From NCBI GenBank assembly GCA_014058105.1, contig JACGCM010000933.1, positions 558,001-622,000 on the forward strand: 64,000 bases of DNA, given 5' to 3'. Below the pieces are notes generated by a model that was not told the DNA's origin, did not search any database, and saw nothing but the letters and a program-made list of their open reading frames with translations. The first letter of the stretch is position 1. Every line of letters begins with the position of its first letter. Positions 44,561 through 56,093 of this stretch are shown in pieces. A program made the position numbers and the translations under genes. The DNA is from Kingdonia uniflora (Eukaryota > Streptophyta > Magnoliopsida > Ranunculales > Circaeasteraceae).

Positions 44561-45020
44561 CACGGCTCTCCTCCAGACGTTGACAAGCCGGCCTTCACTG
44601 AGGGATGGCGGCTGTACACGGACGGATCCGTTAACGCGGGTGGCTCGGGTTTGGGGATAATCCTGGTTACTCCTACTGATGATAAAATTGAAAAAGCCAT
44701 ACAGTTAATTTCCCCCTCAGTAACAATGAAACAGAATACGAGACATTATTGTGCGGGGTAGATTCAGCGTTGGCCCTGGGCGTAGAAGAAATTTCCATCT
44801 TTACCGACTCGCAGCTAGTTGTTAGCCAACAAATCGGGACGTTCCAGGCCAACGGCAGAATGTCCGACAATATGGAAATCTTGACTGAGCAAGTTCAGAA
44901 AGGTCTACCTTGAGCATATTCACCGCGGTGAAAATAGGCACTCTGACGCCCTCGCGTACCTCGCAGGAATCATTGGCGACAAGCTTAGGGTTATTCAGGT
45001 GGAGGTCCTGGACAAACCTA
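44561..45020 (+). pseudogene. pol: Tat2 second RNase H domain
   Basis: The block opens with EGWRLYTDGSVNAGGSGLG (first catalytic aspartate), and ends with HRGENRHSDALAYLAG, which keeps the last catalytic aspartate that Tat1 has lost. Frameshifts lie between about 44700 and 44900. It follows the first RNase H region (YFVSKTLLGAELRYS at about 44240). Confidence 0.75.
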
Positions 45021-45039
45021 ATATACTTGAGTATTCGCT

Positions 45040-46290
45040 AACGGCCATGCAAACCCATAGCTCAGTGGCCACCACTGACACCGATTGGCGCCAGCCATTT
45101 TTGAACTTCCTCGGGGTATACCACATTCTCCCCACAAATCGGTCGGCCGCTGAGAGCCTCCGCAACCGAGCAAGAAAATACACGGTCATTAATGATGAAC
45201 TCTACCGGACGAGCCTCTACACTCCGCACGTGTATCGCTGGGGAGAGAGTCAACAAAGTCATCGCAGAAATTCACGAAGGCGTCTGCGGGGCACACACAG
45301 CGGGTCGCTCAATGGCTGATCAGGCTCGAACATAAGGATTGTACTGGCCTACAATGCGATAAGACTTCATAGCTTATGCGCAAAAGTGTGACAAATGTCA
45401 TATCCACGGGCACCTTATTCACGTACCTGCCATCGACCTTCACATAGTCTCTGGCCCTTGGCCATTTGCAAAATGGGTGCTCGACATAGTCGGGGCTCTC
45501 CCTATGGCGGGCGGAAGGAGGCAATGGTTACTCGTCACGACGGACTACTTTACCAAATGGGTAGAAGCGATACCCCTCGCTCGTATTAGGGATGAAGAGG
45601 TGATCACCTTCCTATGACAACACATCATCATACGGTTCGGCGTCCCAGCAGTTCTGATGGCCGATAATGGCACACAATTCGTGGGCAGCAAGGTCGCAGA
45701 ATTCGTTCGTCCTTACAATATAAAAATCCTGCCCTCCAGCCCCAGATTTCTCCAGAGAAATGGACAGGCCGAGGCCATTAACAAAACAATAATCGATGGT
45801 ATCAGTAAACGCCTGGACGCGGCCAAAGGCCGATGGGTCGATGAGCTGCCCCACGTCTTGTGGTCCTATCACACGACGTCGCGCAAGAGTACGAGCTTCA
45901 CCCCGTTTATGCTCACTTATGGCTCCGATGTGGTACTCCCTACCGAGGTCATCGCCAATACTATGAGATCCTTGATTGTTGGCATTGAGATCAACGACCA
46001 ACTCCTCGCAAAGAACCTCGATTTGATAGACGAAACTAGAGAGTAAGCATCCTCCCGCATGCTCCGGTATCAGGAGACTCTCAAACGAAACAATAGCAAA
46101 CGGGTGATCCCTCAAAACTTTCACGAAGGGGACTGCATCATGAAAAAAGTCTTCCTTACAGCTCACAATCATCACAAGGGTAAACTTCAGCCTAATTAGG
46201 AAGGTCCATATCTCATCTCCCGCGTGGTCGGCGGAAATGCTTGCTACCTACTCAATAGTGACGAAAAGGAGCTCAAATCTCCCTGAACGC
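45040..46290 (+). pseudogene. pol: Tat2 integrase with a complete D,D-35-E triad
   Basis: After a linker (WRQPFLNFL) the zinc-binding region is split by a frameshift (IHEGVCGAHTAGRSM, then CDKCHIHGH). The core keeps all three catalytic residues in one frame: D at 45483 (VLDIVG), D at 45663 (ADNGTQF) and E at 45771 (NGQAEAINK), with 35 residues between the second D and E. A TGA lies at about 45615 between the first and second aspartates. The C-terminal domain runs on after a stop at 46045 to about 46285 (GDCIMKKVF, EGPYLISRV). Confidence 0.85.
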
Positions 46291-46384
46291 AATGAACCTT
46301 TGCAAATGGAATCAGTAGCAAAACGATACGTGTATATAGTTAACCAAAATATATATTTTCAATTCCAGCTCCACCAGATTGAAG

Positions 46385-47060
46385 TAGGACGTCCTCACAA
46401 AGACGAGGGTCATTTTTTGAAGTAAAAACGCACTCACATGACTGAGGCATCCTTAAAGTATGATGTCCTCGCAAGACGAGGGTCGTTTTTTAAGTAAAAA
46501 TGCACTCACATGTCTGGGGGCGTCCTTTAAGTAGGACGTCCTCGCAAAGACGAGGGTCGTTTTTTAAAGTAAAAATGCACTCACATGTCTGGGGGAGTCT
46601 TTTAAGTAGGACGTCCTCGCAAAGACGAGGGTCATTTTTTGAAGTAAAAACGCACTCACATGACTGGGGGCGTTCTTGAAGTAGGATGTCCTCGCAAAGA
46701 CGATGGTCATTTTTTGAAGTGATAACGCACTCACATGACTGGGGGTGTCCTTGAAGTAGGACGTCCTCGCAAAGCCGAGGGTCATTTTTTGAAGAAAAAA
46801 CGTACCCACATCTTTGAAGTAGGAAGTCCTCGTAAAGCCGATGGTCATTTTTTGAAGTAAAAACACACCCACATAACTGGGGGCATCCTTGAGGTAGGAT
46901 GCTCTCGCAAAGATGAGGGTCATTTTTTAAAGAAAAAGCGCACTCACATGACTAGGGGCGTCATTGAAGTAGGGCACCCTCGCAAAGACGAGGGTCATTT
47001 TTTGAAGTAGAAACACACTCACATGACTAGGGGCGTCCTTGACAAAGGACATCCTCGCAT
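46385..47060. repeat. Tat2 tandem array A, period about 75 bp
   Basis: Around nine copies of a unit built on gtaggacgtcctcgcaaaga, then cgagggtcattttttgaagt and aacgcactcacatgactggg. The pieces CCTCG and CGAGG within each unit can form a small stem. The period is close to a multiple of three, so antisense frames stay open by chance. Confidence 0.88.
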
Positions 47061-47061
47061 A

Positions 47062-47410
47062 GAAAAAAGTTGTTAGGTACTCCATACCTAATTATCCCTT
47101 TCAAGTTGTTAAGGTGACGACGAGTACATAGTCCCACGAGGACTGCTAAAAAAGTTGTTGGGCATTCCGCGTCTAATTATCCCTTTCAAATCTCTAAGGC
47201 GACAACGAGTACATTGTCCCATGAGGACTACTAGAAAAGTTGTTGGGCACTCCGCGCCTAATTATTCCTTTCAAGTCGCTAAGGCAACAACGAGTACATA
47301 GTCCCACGAGGACTACTAAAAAAGTTATTGGGCACTTCGCGCCTAATTATCCCTCTAAAATCGTTAAGACGACAACGCGTACATAGTTCTACGAGGACCA
47401 CTAACGATAA
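47062..47410. repeat. Tat2 tandem array B, period about 87 bp
   Basis: Four copies of a second unit starting aaaaaagttgttgggcactc, followed by cctaattatccctttcaa and acgagtacatagtcccacga. It adjoins array A but shares no clear sequence with it. Confidence 0.85.
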
Positions 47411-50355
47411 CGTGTCTAGTCATACAAGGATTACTACATCTAATTATACATGATTGCAAAATTTTCTTCAATTTCTACACTAACTATTACAAACGAGAAA
47501 CATGCAAAATACTACGCTGGTAGTGATAAATTACATACCACAGGGGCATGGCCTCTCCCAAAGCCCATAACTTGGTCCTTCGCAGCCCCCTTCACATCCT
47601 TAAGGGCCATGACCCTTAGCACCACTTTACAGCCGGACGAGTTCTTTACTTGGTCACGCAAAATGAGATACCAGAACCAACGCTTTTCCTGCGTTTTCCT
47701 CTCCCCCTCTAGTAGAGACGAAGGGTCGACATACATCCACTCTAGTGGTTTCCCCACAAGTCCCCGCTGACCAAAGTACATCTCGGTATAGAAATCCACC
47801 CATGTAACCACCCGTGCTTCGAACCGTGCTTGCGATCGGGTCTGCATCTTCTCTTTAGGAAACGTAGTACTCAGGATGAAGCTCCAAACAATGGTTACAT
47901 TCTGCATACTCCTAACCTCTTTTATAGTCCCCGAGTGCAGGTGCCTAATTAAATTTTATGGGGAAACCAACAGCCCCTTACCTCATTATTATGCCCCTTA
48001 AACGCTAATCCACTTCTCCCAAGGTGGCCCCACACTCGGTCACCGTTTTTGGAACTCCTAATTAGCATTTAAGACTCCTATGACGCTTCAGCTACAGTAA
48101 CGCTAGGCCCCCTCGTACATCCAGGTACGGATAGCCTCAACGTCCACGATCCCTAGTCCAACGATGACTAGTCCACCCTTTCAGGGTTTTTTTAAAGAAC
48201 TAGGCCTAAAATGCCAGTCGCGAAACCGGCCATAGTACCTGGCCAATTCCTGTCCCCGATGAAAGCCGTTCCAACGATCGCGGTACCTTGTCCCACGCGG
48301 GCCAACCCCACTTCGGCCCACACCTAATATCTAGTATCAACGAGACTATGGGTCGCAACTAAACGCACAACAAAAAATCAAGTATAAACACGGAATCCTT
48401 AATGTTATACAATAACCACACTAAAATTCACAAACAACTGAAACTATTATTTTACATGTTACATGGCCACGAAGGGCCCCATCCCTACCACAACTTCCTA
48501 CCACATGTCTTTACTCCTCGCCACCACGGACCTTATCGAACGACATCATAAATTTACTTCAGGTTGAGTGACTGCTCTCGCGGCCGCTGCTGCGTCTTCC
48601 CCAATCAGCTACACCTCCTTCTCGAGGGTAATGGCCATTTGATTCTCGGGAGGCACAAGACCTTGTCGGGCAGAATTGCGCAGGTGACGCAGCTCGTGAA
48701 CGTCCTGAGATTGACGCAGAGTGAGCAACGCCAACGCCAACGTAGCAACCCACCATTCGGTAGAGAGGCAAAATTCTTCCTCCAGATGCGCCTTGCCCGC
48801 CACGAGCCTCCTTCTTCAGCGCCTCCGCCTTTAGCCGCCCTCGGGTCGCCTCTAAATCTCCCTCGAGATCCAACTCCTCATTCAACATCTTTACTCGTTC
48901 TTCTAGCCTCAAAGTCACATTTGCCACATGGTAAGCTTTTTCGCGGTGTACGGGACTCTTGCACGAGCTCCTTCTACTGAGCCCGTATCTCCTCGAGCCG
49001 CAGCTCTAACTCGGCATTACGGCGGACAAGATTCTCGCCACGAAGCAATGCGGCCTCGAGGGTGAGGGTGTACTGCACGCCACAAAAATAATCCGTTAGA
49101 CAACGCCAAAAAAGGACACTATAAGCATACACGACCAAACACTTACTTACCCGTACAGCTGCTATGACCGCAGCACGCCAAGCTCGAGGATCTTGGAGTG
49201 CCTCAGCCAGACGACTTTTTTCTTTATCCTTGTACGGGGTACTTTGCACTTCCCCCTATAGCAAACTACCAGTGAACAACTTTCGAATACCCATTGAGCG
49301 GGTCCCTTCCATCACGAACGACTGGGAAAGTCATTCCTTTTCCCTGCCCCGAAGAACTTCTAGGTCCTCGTCAATAAGACCTGTAGCCACAGTTTTCTGC
49401 CGCTTCGCAGCCGGGGCATCCTTCTCTGTATGACTACTAACACCCCTAAGACCGGGGCTCAGTCCAGCCACAAGAGGTGTCCCTTACATTGTACCGGACA
49501 CACCCCTCCCTCTCGCAGCCAAAAATTAGGGTTTTATCCCAACACTCTACAAGGATTTGTAACTGTGAACACTATGTACATAATAAGTATTACTCGCGGC
49601 ACATAAACGAGGCTCGCTATACTTCTTCGCCGACCAGTATTTGTCAGAGTCAAAGGTACCGTTCAGAATATTCGTCAACACCTGACAATCTTTATTTTTG
49701 TAACCGAGCAAACGCAAACGAGAATTTTTATGACACCCTGGAAAACGTCACACCTGCACGAAAATGAGCAGACATTTAGATAGTACGAACAACACATGAT
49801 AGAAGCATTGACTATAATTACAATACGAGAAGCAACGTATACTTGGGTGTTAAACGCATTATGACGTAAACGACGATTGGGCCCGTCGTCGAAGTTAAAG
49901 ACACCGATCACCAAGATTGGGTGACGACACCAATAGCTACCACTTGTAGGTAATTTAAATATCTTGGGCTCGTCGGACTTTCGAGCTATATAGTACCAGT
50001 GCCTCCACTCAGGAGCACAGGTGCGCATGATCTTCTAATACCTCAGTCCGGCCTCGCCCTCTTTAAGTGCGGCTGCCTTGACCTCCACTTTTCTCGCTTT
50101 AGCAGCAGTCCGGGTCTGCCGTCCCTCACAACTCGCCCGCGAGCGTGAACAGGTAACACGCGGTGGCGCAAGCTCATCCAGGGCCTTGACCTCCTTCACC
50201 TCGTTCCCCGCACCCTCGGGGACCATATCCCACTGACGAGGACAACTCCTCGTCTTGTAAGCGACTAGAATGTCGGCACAACCAACATTCCAGCGAGGCG
50301 GCACTGATTAATGGATCAATCGGCACCCTGTCATCACTCGGTAAAAGTTACCGTT
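47411..50355 (-). pseudogene. Tat2 antisense gene, 3' part
   Basis: On the - strand the antisense gene resumes left of the nested element with NGNFYRVMTG (50350-50308), directly continuing the QING at 54926 across the CCGTT duplication. Further blocks are 50028-49675 (WRHWYYIARKSDEPKIF, then PILVIGVFNFDDG), and alanine-, glutamate- and leucine-rich blocks at 50304-50035, 49249-48974, and 48927-48559 (NVTLRLEERVKMLNEELDLE, a coiled coil). 47907-47512 (KMQTRSQARFEARVV) is a basic tail block of uncertain membership. Frames differ, so introns or frameshifts separate them. Confidence 0.6.
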
Positions 50356-51166
50356 TGACACGGCCCTAGCCGGGACCGACTCTACAGTGCCCGGAGTGCA
50401 GCGGAATAAGGGACCGTGCGGCGTACACGGACGCGAGGTCGGCGTGTACCAGCCATCTTCACTGGCGCGGCGCGCCAGTGGCATACAACCCACGGATGCT
50501 AGAGCGACATCCGGATTATCCTGGATACTCGTGAGGGGTCATTGAATATGTATTCAGTAAAGGCAACAACGCTGAAGGTTCCTTCTATAATCCCTACAGC
50601 GTAATCTCTCACGACGCGCGCGAGATACGGAAAGCACACCTGTCCAGTAGCGGATCAGGGTAGCTCAATATGCCGGTTTCCACCTAAGGGACTCATATCT
50701 CAAGGGGCGGCGAGCCTGGACTAATTATACTGTCCATCTGAAAGGGGCGGTGCATCTCGGATAGCCTGCGGGGCATAGCGGCGCCATATGAAGCCCTCTA
50801 ATGAAAACCGGCCCGCATTGCGATGCAATGTCCCCTAGCCTACCTTAGGCCTAGGAGAACTCATAATTATCCCTTGTAGATAGTCCATGAGCCGGGGTCC
50901 TTAATGACCAAGCATTAAAGCTCTTTTAGTCATGGGGAGGATCGGACCAAGGTTCCTCCTTAATATAGCTACTAAGTAAATAGTCAACTTCCAAAAAGAA
51001 ACGTTAAAACATGAGACGAAGCGTACTGGACCTTTTCGCCCCCTTAACTGAATCCGATTGCGACGAAACTTGGCGTGCTGCTATATTAGGATATTGAGAA
51101 CAAATACATTCTGACAGAACTCAAAACGCTCGGGTAGATTTGGCTGGCGTTCGGTAGGTCGTCACA
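50356..51166 (-). repeat. 3' LTR of the nested element
   Basis: An 811-bp LTR; on the - strand it begins TGTGACGACCTACC and is preceded by a purine-rich AAGTGCGGGAGGG that serves as polypurine tract. It is nearly identical to 54115-54925. Confidence 0.93.
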
Positions 51167-54101
51167 CCCTCCCGCACTTAAAATAATCTCGACGTCCTCG
51201 TCGAGGACCATCGCCAACACGGCCCTGCAAGGATTCAATCTTCTGCATCTTCAAGAAACCAACAACTCTCCCGCACTTAGTTCAGAGTACTATATCTTCT
51301 TCTGTACTAGCGGATACTGAGCCCAACTGCTAGTCTCGATGCTGACAACTGTGTCTTCAGAATTGAACCTTAACTTCGCCCATTCAAACTGAAGTGCGTA
51401 GTGACCGAACCTTCATTCGACTGGAGTCTGCCTTTTCCTCTGGGTATTGTCTCTTGGTCTCGAACCTTCTGAGAAAAAAGTATGGGCGGTGCACCCTAGC
51501 ATCGCGCCCTCTGAAATGCGCTGCATCCTGCTGCAAAGCGCCTTCTCCCCTGACACTGTGGAATGTCGCTCTTCTCGACAAACCAAGGGCGTCTCCTCCG
51601 GACAGCCCGACGAGGATATTTCCAATCCCGCCCAAAAGTGCGCTCACCTCCGAGTCGCACAATGCCTTCGCTGCTCGAGAGTTCAATCTTCTGTGAATCT
51701 CGGCTTCAAACTTCACTCTTCATCTGCAAGTGGTCAGGAGCAAGTCTTCTAAAACAAAGGGGTAACTCACCCCAACTGCACGGAACATCTGCCGCACACT
51801 GAATCTGCTTGACTGCCCTTCAATCAACTCTGCGAAGATCTTCCAACCATGTCCGCCCTTCTTACGGACCATCGGGGATACAACATCAAGATGCGGCACT
51901 CTAGCCTTACCAGTATAGAACTGAACTGGTACTCATTGTTCACTTGGGCGAGGGAGGGTAGCTCCTAGAAGGTAGCATACTCTCAACGAGGCGCGGGTAC
52001 TCTGTTCCCTACCGCTAACAAAACCATCGAGGCAGCCTATCTAGGCGCGGGTACTCTGTTCCCTACCGCCAGCTAACCATCGAGGTCCGCCATAAAGGCG
52101 TCCTGTGTGAACTTCTAAAACCCATGAGACATCTATCTGTGCAGCCGTGTTTCTGCTCTACCACTTCGTAGTAGGCCATCATCTAACCCATGTAACGCTA
52201 GATGGCATCTGCACCTAACTTGGCTGCAGGAAGGGTGATCGCCACTCCGGCGTCCCCAAAGGTCTCTCCACTCCGGAGGACTCCAATCTGCCTCACTCTC
52301 CAAGGAGGTCTTCCTAATGCCTCTTCTCTAACGAGGACTTCTCAATGCCTCTTCTCTACCGAGGACTTCTCAATGCCTCTTCTCTACCGAGGACTTAACA
52401 CTGGTATCTGCACTTGCCAAACTCTGGTGGTAATGACCCATGCTGGAACCTGCGTACATCTGCGTCACAACTTACAGCTCTTCCCACACTCGATAAGCTC
52501 GACGTCCGCGTCGAGAACAAAGCTGTGACATATAACTGACGGACGACTGAAGCGTTTCTCCATCTCTACATCCCTACTCCAACCTGAGTACTTGGGGAAC
52601 TTGGGAACAAGATACTGTCACTGTACCTATCGCCCTGAGCTCGTTGGCTTGCCATGTCCAACTGCTATCAAACTCGCGGAGACCAACCTTCATACTGTCG
52701 CAATCATCTTTGAACTGAAGCGTAGCCATTCTCTGTCTCTTGAACTAGCTTCAACAAACGCAGCCAACTAAAACCGGTCACTGAGATGTGGTCTTCTAAA
52801 GGCACTCCATCGATACAAACAAAGAATGAGGCGCGGGAACTCTATCCCTACCGCCCACCACCAAGTGATAAGGAATTGGGAAACTAACATCCAATTCCGC
52901 TCCGGATCTTTCATCCTAGAGCAATCTTCCATCTGAGATCATGTCTGAGGTTACCCGCACAACTGACTGAAGCTCAACTCTATTCTGCGACAACCACGTA
53001 ACTTACTAACCTTCGGAAACGTGAGTCTTCCATCTGAGAGCTTAAAATGACCCAGAACCATCATGTGGAACAACATGGATCAACTCGGCTAGAGCACTCG
53101 AACGCCGACAAACCTGAAACTCACCTCGGAGCCAGAAAACAAACATCACTCGGCAACTTGCCTTCTTGGAGTGATCAAAGCAAGGTCCCAAGTAACTGGG
53201 GACCAACTGCGGACAAGCGACAACCCATCTGGGAGGTCGCAGTTCATGTCGCGTCATAACGAGTCACTCTGCCCTTAACGTCTACCTGACGATATCACTG
53301 TGTGCAAACTCGGGACCCAAACCATGTCTTCATCTCTTACTTCATGCCGCTTCATCTTCGGCTCCTGACATTCACCTCCGGAATGTCTCAATGTCCAACT
53401 CAGGACAATCACAACGAGTATCTCTCAGGATTCTTCAATCTTTAGTAGACACTAAGGAATTCCAACCAAACCAAGCATCGCGGCTTCCACACGAAAGTAC
53501 TCGGTAACTGACGCTGACCATATCGATCTCTGCTGAGGGGCACCGTCCCTGATCATACCTGTTACTAAACTTCGCAGCGCGGATACGGACCGAATGCAAT
53601 AACAACCTGCTAGATCGCTCTATTACTATTCTTCATAGAGCATCTGCGACACTGATCAGCCTTCTAGAGACAACCAACGATATAGATCATCGCGTCCAAC
53701 TCAAATCTCAATCCTCCTCTTAGCGTCACTGTCCAAAGCACATTTAACTTGAGCAATCTCGCGCTCGGATATGGAGCCTTTCTCTTGCGTCCAATATCGA
53801 CTGACATGTAGGCAACACACTCTACAAGCGTTCACAACGGTGCTTGGAACATCTCTAGGGAGCAACTACGGCTCTGGAGAGAACAACAGCCAAATGGGTA
53901 ACCCATACTACCAACTCGGGAATCATTACTCCGTTTACTCCGACGGACGTAGGCACAACCCATCTACGCTCTGACAAGCAAACTCCCAGCAAGCCTTGCT
54001 CGGATAAGCCTAGACCCAACTCTGTCTAGCTCAGGCAGACGTAGGCACAATCCATCTACGCTCTACCAACTCAAGAGCTAAGCTTCAACAAGCTATTATC
54101 G
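51167..54101 (-). other. Internal region of the nested element, no retroviral genes
   Basis: About 2.9 kb with no frame I can assign. On the - strand at about 51205-51180, next to the polypurine tract, the reading VLDEDVEII and stop looks like a relic of the end of a gypsy Pol. A similar VLDADVEL occurs at about 52520-52495. Each relic forms a stem (CTCGACG, 4 bases, CGTCGAG). Other short repeats are cgcgggtactctgttcccta at 51982 and 52044, and ctcttctctaacgaggact or its variants near 52320-52395. ORFs such as 51716-51384 and 53042-53257 have no recognisable domain. Confidence 0.6.
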
Positions 54102-54114
54102 CTCTGATACCAAC
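54102..54114 (-). promoter_or_regulatory. Primer-binding site of the nested element
   Basis: The - strand reads TTGGTATCAGAGC next to the 5' LTR, complementary to the 3' end of initiator methionine tRNA, the most common primer in plant LTR retrotransposons. Confidence 0.88.
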
Positions 54115-54925
54115 TGACACGGCCCTAGCCGGGACCGACTCTACAGTGCCCGGAGTGCAGCGGAATAAGGGACCGTGCGGCGTACACGGACGCGAGGTCG
54201 GCGTGTACCAGCCATCTTCACTGGCGCGGCGCGCCAGTGGCATACAACCCACGGATGCTAGAGCGACATCCGGATTATCCTGGATACTCGTGAGGGGTCA
54301 TTGAATATGTATTCAGTAAAGGCAACAACGCTGAAGGTTCCCTCTATAATCCCTACAGCGTAATCTCTCACGACCCGCGCGAGATACGGAAAGCACACCT
54401 GTCCAGTAGCGGATCAGGGTAGCTCAATATGCCGGTTTCCACCTAAGGGACTCATATCTCAAGGGGCGGCGAGCCTGGACTAATTATACTGTCCATCTGA
54501 AAGGGGCGGTGCATCTCGGATAGCCCGCGGGGCATAGCGGCGCCATATGAAGCCCTCTAATGAAAACCGGCCCGCATTGCGAGGCAATGTCCCCTAGCCT
54601 ACCCTAGGCCTAGGAGAACTCATAACTATCTCTTGTAGATAGTCCATGAGCCGGGGTCCTTGATGACCAAGCATTAAAGCTCTTTTAGTCATGGGGAGGA
54701 TCGGACCAAGGTTCCTCCTTAATATAGCTACTAAGTAAATAGTCAACTTCCAAAAGGAAACGTTAAAACATGAGACGAAGCGTACTGGACCTTTTCGCCC
54801 CCTTAACTGAATCCGATTGCGACGAAACTTGGCGTGCTGCTATATTAGAATATAGAGAACAAATATATTCGGACAGAACTCAAAACGCTCGGGTGGATTT
54901 GGCTGGCGTTCGGTAGGTCGTCACA
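54115..54925 (-). repeat. 5' LTR of the nested element
   Basis: An 811-bp partner of 50356-51166. Most differences are single transitions clustered towards the Tat2 gene side (54840-54900). Confidence 0.93.
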
Positions 54926-55542
54926 CCGTTTATCTGCCCCGGTGCCCGACCAAACGAATTCAGACATTTTTTTGTTAGGTCGTCGAAAGGAAACCTTAAG
55001 CCCGCATCGAACTGCCCGTAGTAGACGATGCATTGCTTGGGCGCCAACGTCTGGCAGTCCGGCAATATCCACTCGTCGTTGCCTCTGGCCCTCGTCCGCT
55101 CATTTACCACGTCTAGGTATTCTATCCTTATCCTCGCACTCTCGTACTCGGCTAGCGAGCCAGGCAACCTCCACTCGCTGGGGTTAGGCCAGAAGCTCTT
55201 AGAGGCCCCCATCGAACGACCGTTGATAATAGCCTCGTGAGCCACATCCCCTGACACTCTCCCATGTACCAAAAAATCTACATGCGCCTCCGCCCCTACG
55301 TCTTGCAGGACCGAGGTGCCTGCCTCGTGGTCGTGACTGCCCCTCCACTCCACGGGTACAGTGCAAGGCGATATGGCAGCAGAGCCCTCCGTCGATGACT
55401 CCTCACCCGAAGACACCATCCCTCGCCTTGTTCTTCCTAACTTTGAGGTACACAAACTCGTGCTCGGTGCTCGGACGTCCCTGCACGAGCCAGGTACAAA
55501 CATCAGACTCAAACTTAAAGGTACGAAGGGCATAATGGCCAC
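54926..55542 (-). pseudogene. Tat2 antisense gene, N-terminal domain, cut by the nested element
   Basis: The open frame from 55542 encodes a Ser/Gly/Glu-rich N-terminal part, then WRLPGSLAEYESARIRIEYL and a domain start, YYGQFDAGLRFPFDDLTKK, followed by FGRAPGQING at the edge of the insertion. YYGQFDAGLRFPF matches YRGQFDWGMRLPL of Tat3 and the SLPLSNLAK block of Tat1. The insertion fell inside this motif (after the codons for QING). Before it, the gene was likely open through this domain. Function unknown. Confidence 0.75.
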
Positions 55543-55612
55543 ATCGCCAACTAGGGCACCCTAGGGATCTGCTACCCCTAGACCCTCACATGGCTTTACG
55601 CGGCCGCTACTC

Positions 55613-55662
55613 TAACTGTGACCCCGCGACGAGTAGTACTACTCGTCGCGGAGTCACAGTTA
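55613..55662. repeat. 50-bp near-perfect palindrome
   Basis: Two 25-bp arms meet at a central AGTACT and differ at a single pair of positions (CCCCG against CTCCG). The outer ends are TAACTGTGAC and GTCACAGTTA, the middle CGCGACGAGTAG and CTACTCGTCGCG. There is no loop, so it could extrude as a cruciform or fold as a long RNA hairpin. It lies between the antisense gene and the 3' LTR of Tat2. Confidence 0.9.
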
Positions 55663-56078
55663 AGCCACTCTTACGGTATCACAATGATGTCGCCACACCA
55701 TCGCTGGTTTCCCTACCAATTTATCAACCCCCAAGGGAGAAACCTCGCTAAAGCTAATAATGAAATGTGCAAGAAAGAAGATAGTTTAAAGCACACAACA
55801 AAAGCAAGAGAGAGGATGGCCAAAGTCTTTCCCACTCCACAATAGGGGGGTACACGGGGAGGCGACTATCATTAATAACCACCCACTCACCACAATGACA
55901 TCACACATCGCCAGTAGTGGCAGCCATCGCACGCCACACCTTTTTCAAAACAATAATTACTCTTCTCCCTTCCCAAGGCGGGCACTGACAGACATGATGT
56001 CACACACCTCTCAATACAACGACCCACGGATACACGACCACACCACTTCAGTTCTCCCTCACTACAAGCAAAACCTGA

Positions 56079-56093
56079 GGGGGGGGGGGCGAT
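56079..56093 (+). promoter_or_regulatory. Polypurine tract of Tat2
   Basis: A run of eleven G followed by CGAT adjoins the 3' LTR start TGTAGG. It would prime plus-strand DNA synthesis. Confidence 0.8.

Larger units (their letters stand above)
50356..54925 (-). mobile_element. Young non-autonomous LTR retrotransposon nested in Tat2
   Basis: Two 811-bp LTRs (50356-51166 and 54115-54925) with ends TG and CA flank 2948 bp. The target duplication CCGTT is perfect (50351-50355 and 54926-54930). An initiator-Met primer-binding site (TGGTATCAGAGC on the - strand) adjoins the right LTR, so the element is on the - strand. The inside has no gag, protease, reverse transcriptase or integrase, so it must depend on a partner element. 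I count about 14 LTR differences, or roughly 98% identity. Confidence 0.93.

Noticed and set aside
45612..46175. 187-codon - strand ORF over Tat2 integrase
   Set aside because: It is antisense to clear integrase coding sequence with the catalytic motifs on the + strand.
46564..46923. 119-codon ORF on the - strand with repeated FARTSYFKD blocks
   Set aside because: It is a translation of tandem array A, whose period is near a multiple of three. The repetition in the protein comes from the DNA repeat, not from a gene.
46385..47410. Regularly spaced repeats that could look like a CRISPR array
   Set aside because: The units are contiguous tandem copies without unique spacers, inside a plant retrotransposon.
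51384..51802. Overlapping ORFs of 70-110 codons on both strands in the nested element
   Set aside because: They overlap on opposite strands, show no domain and lie in GC-richer sequence where chance ORFs are longer.
53042..53259. ORFs of about 70 codons on both strands in the nested element
   Set aside because: Mutually antisense, no recognisable domain, and no conserved context.
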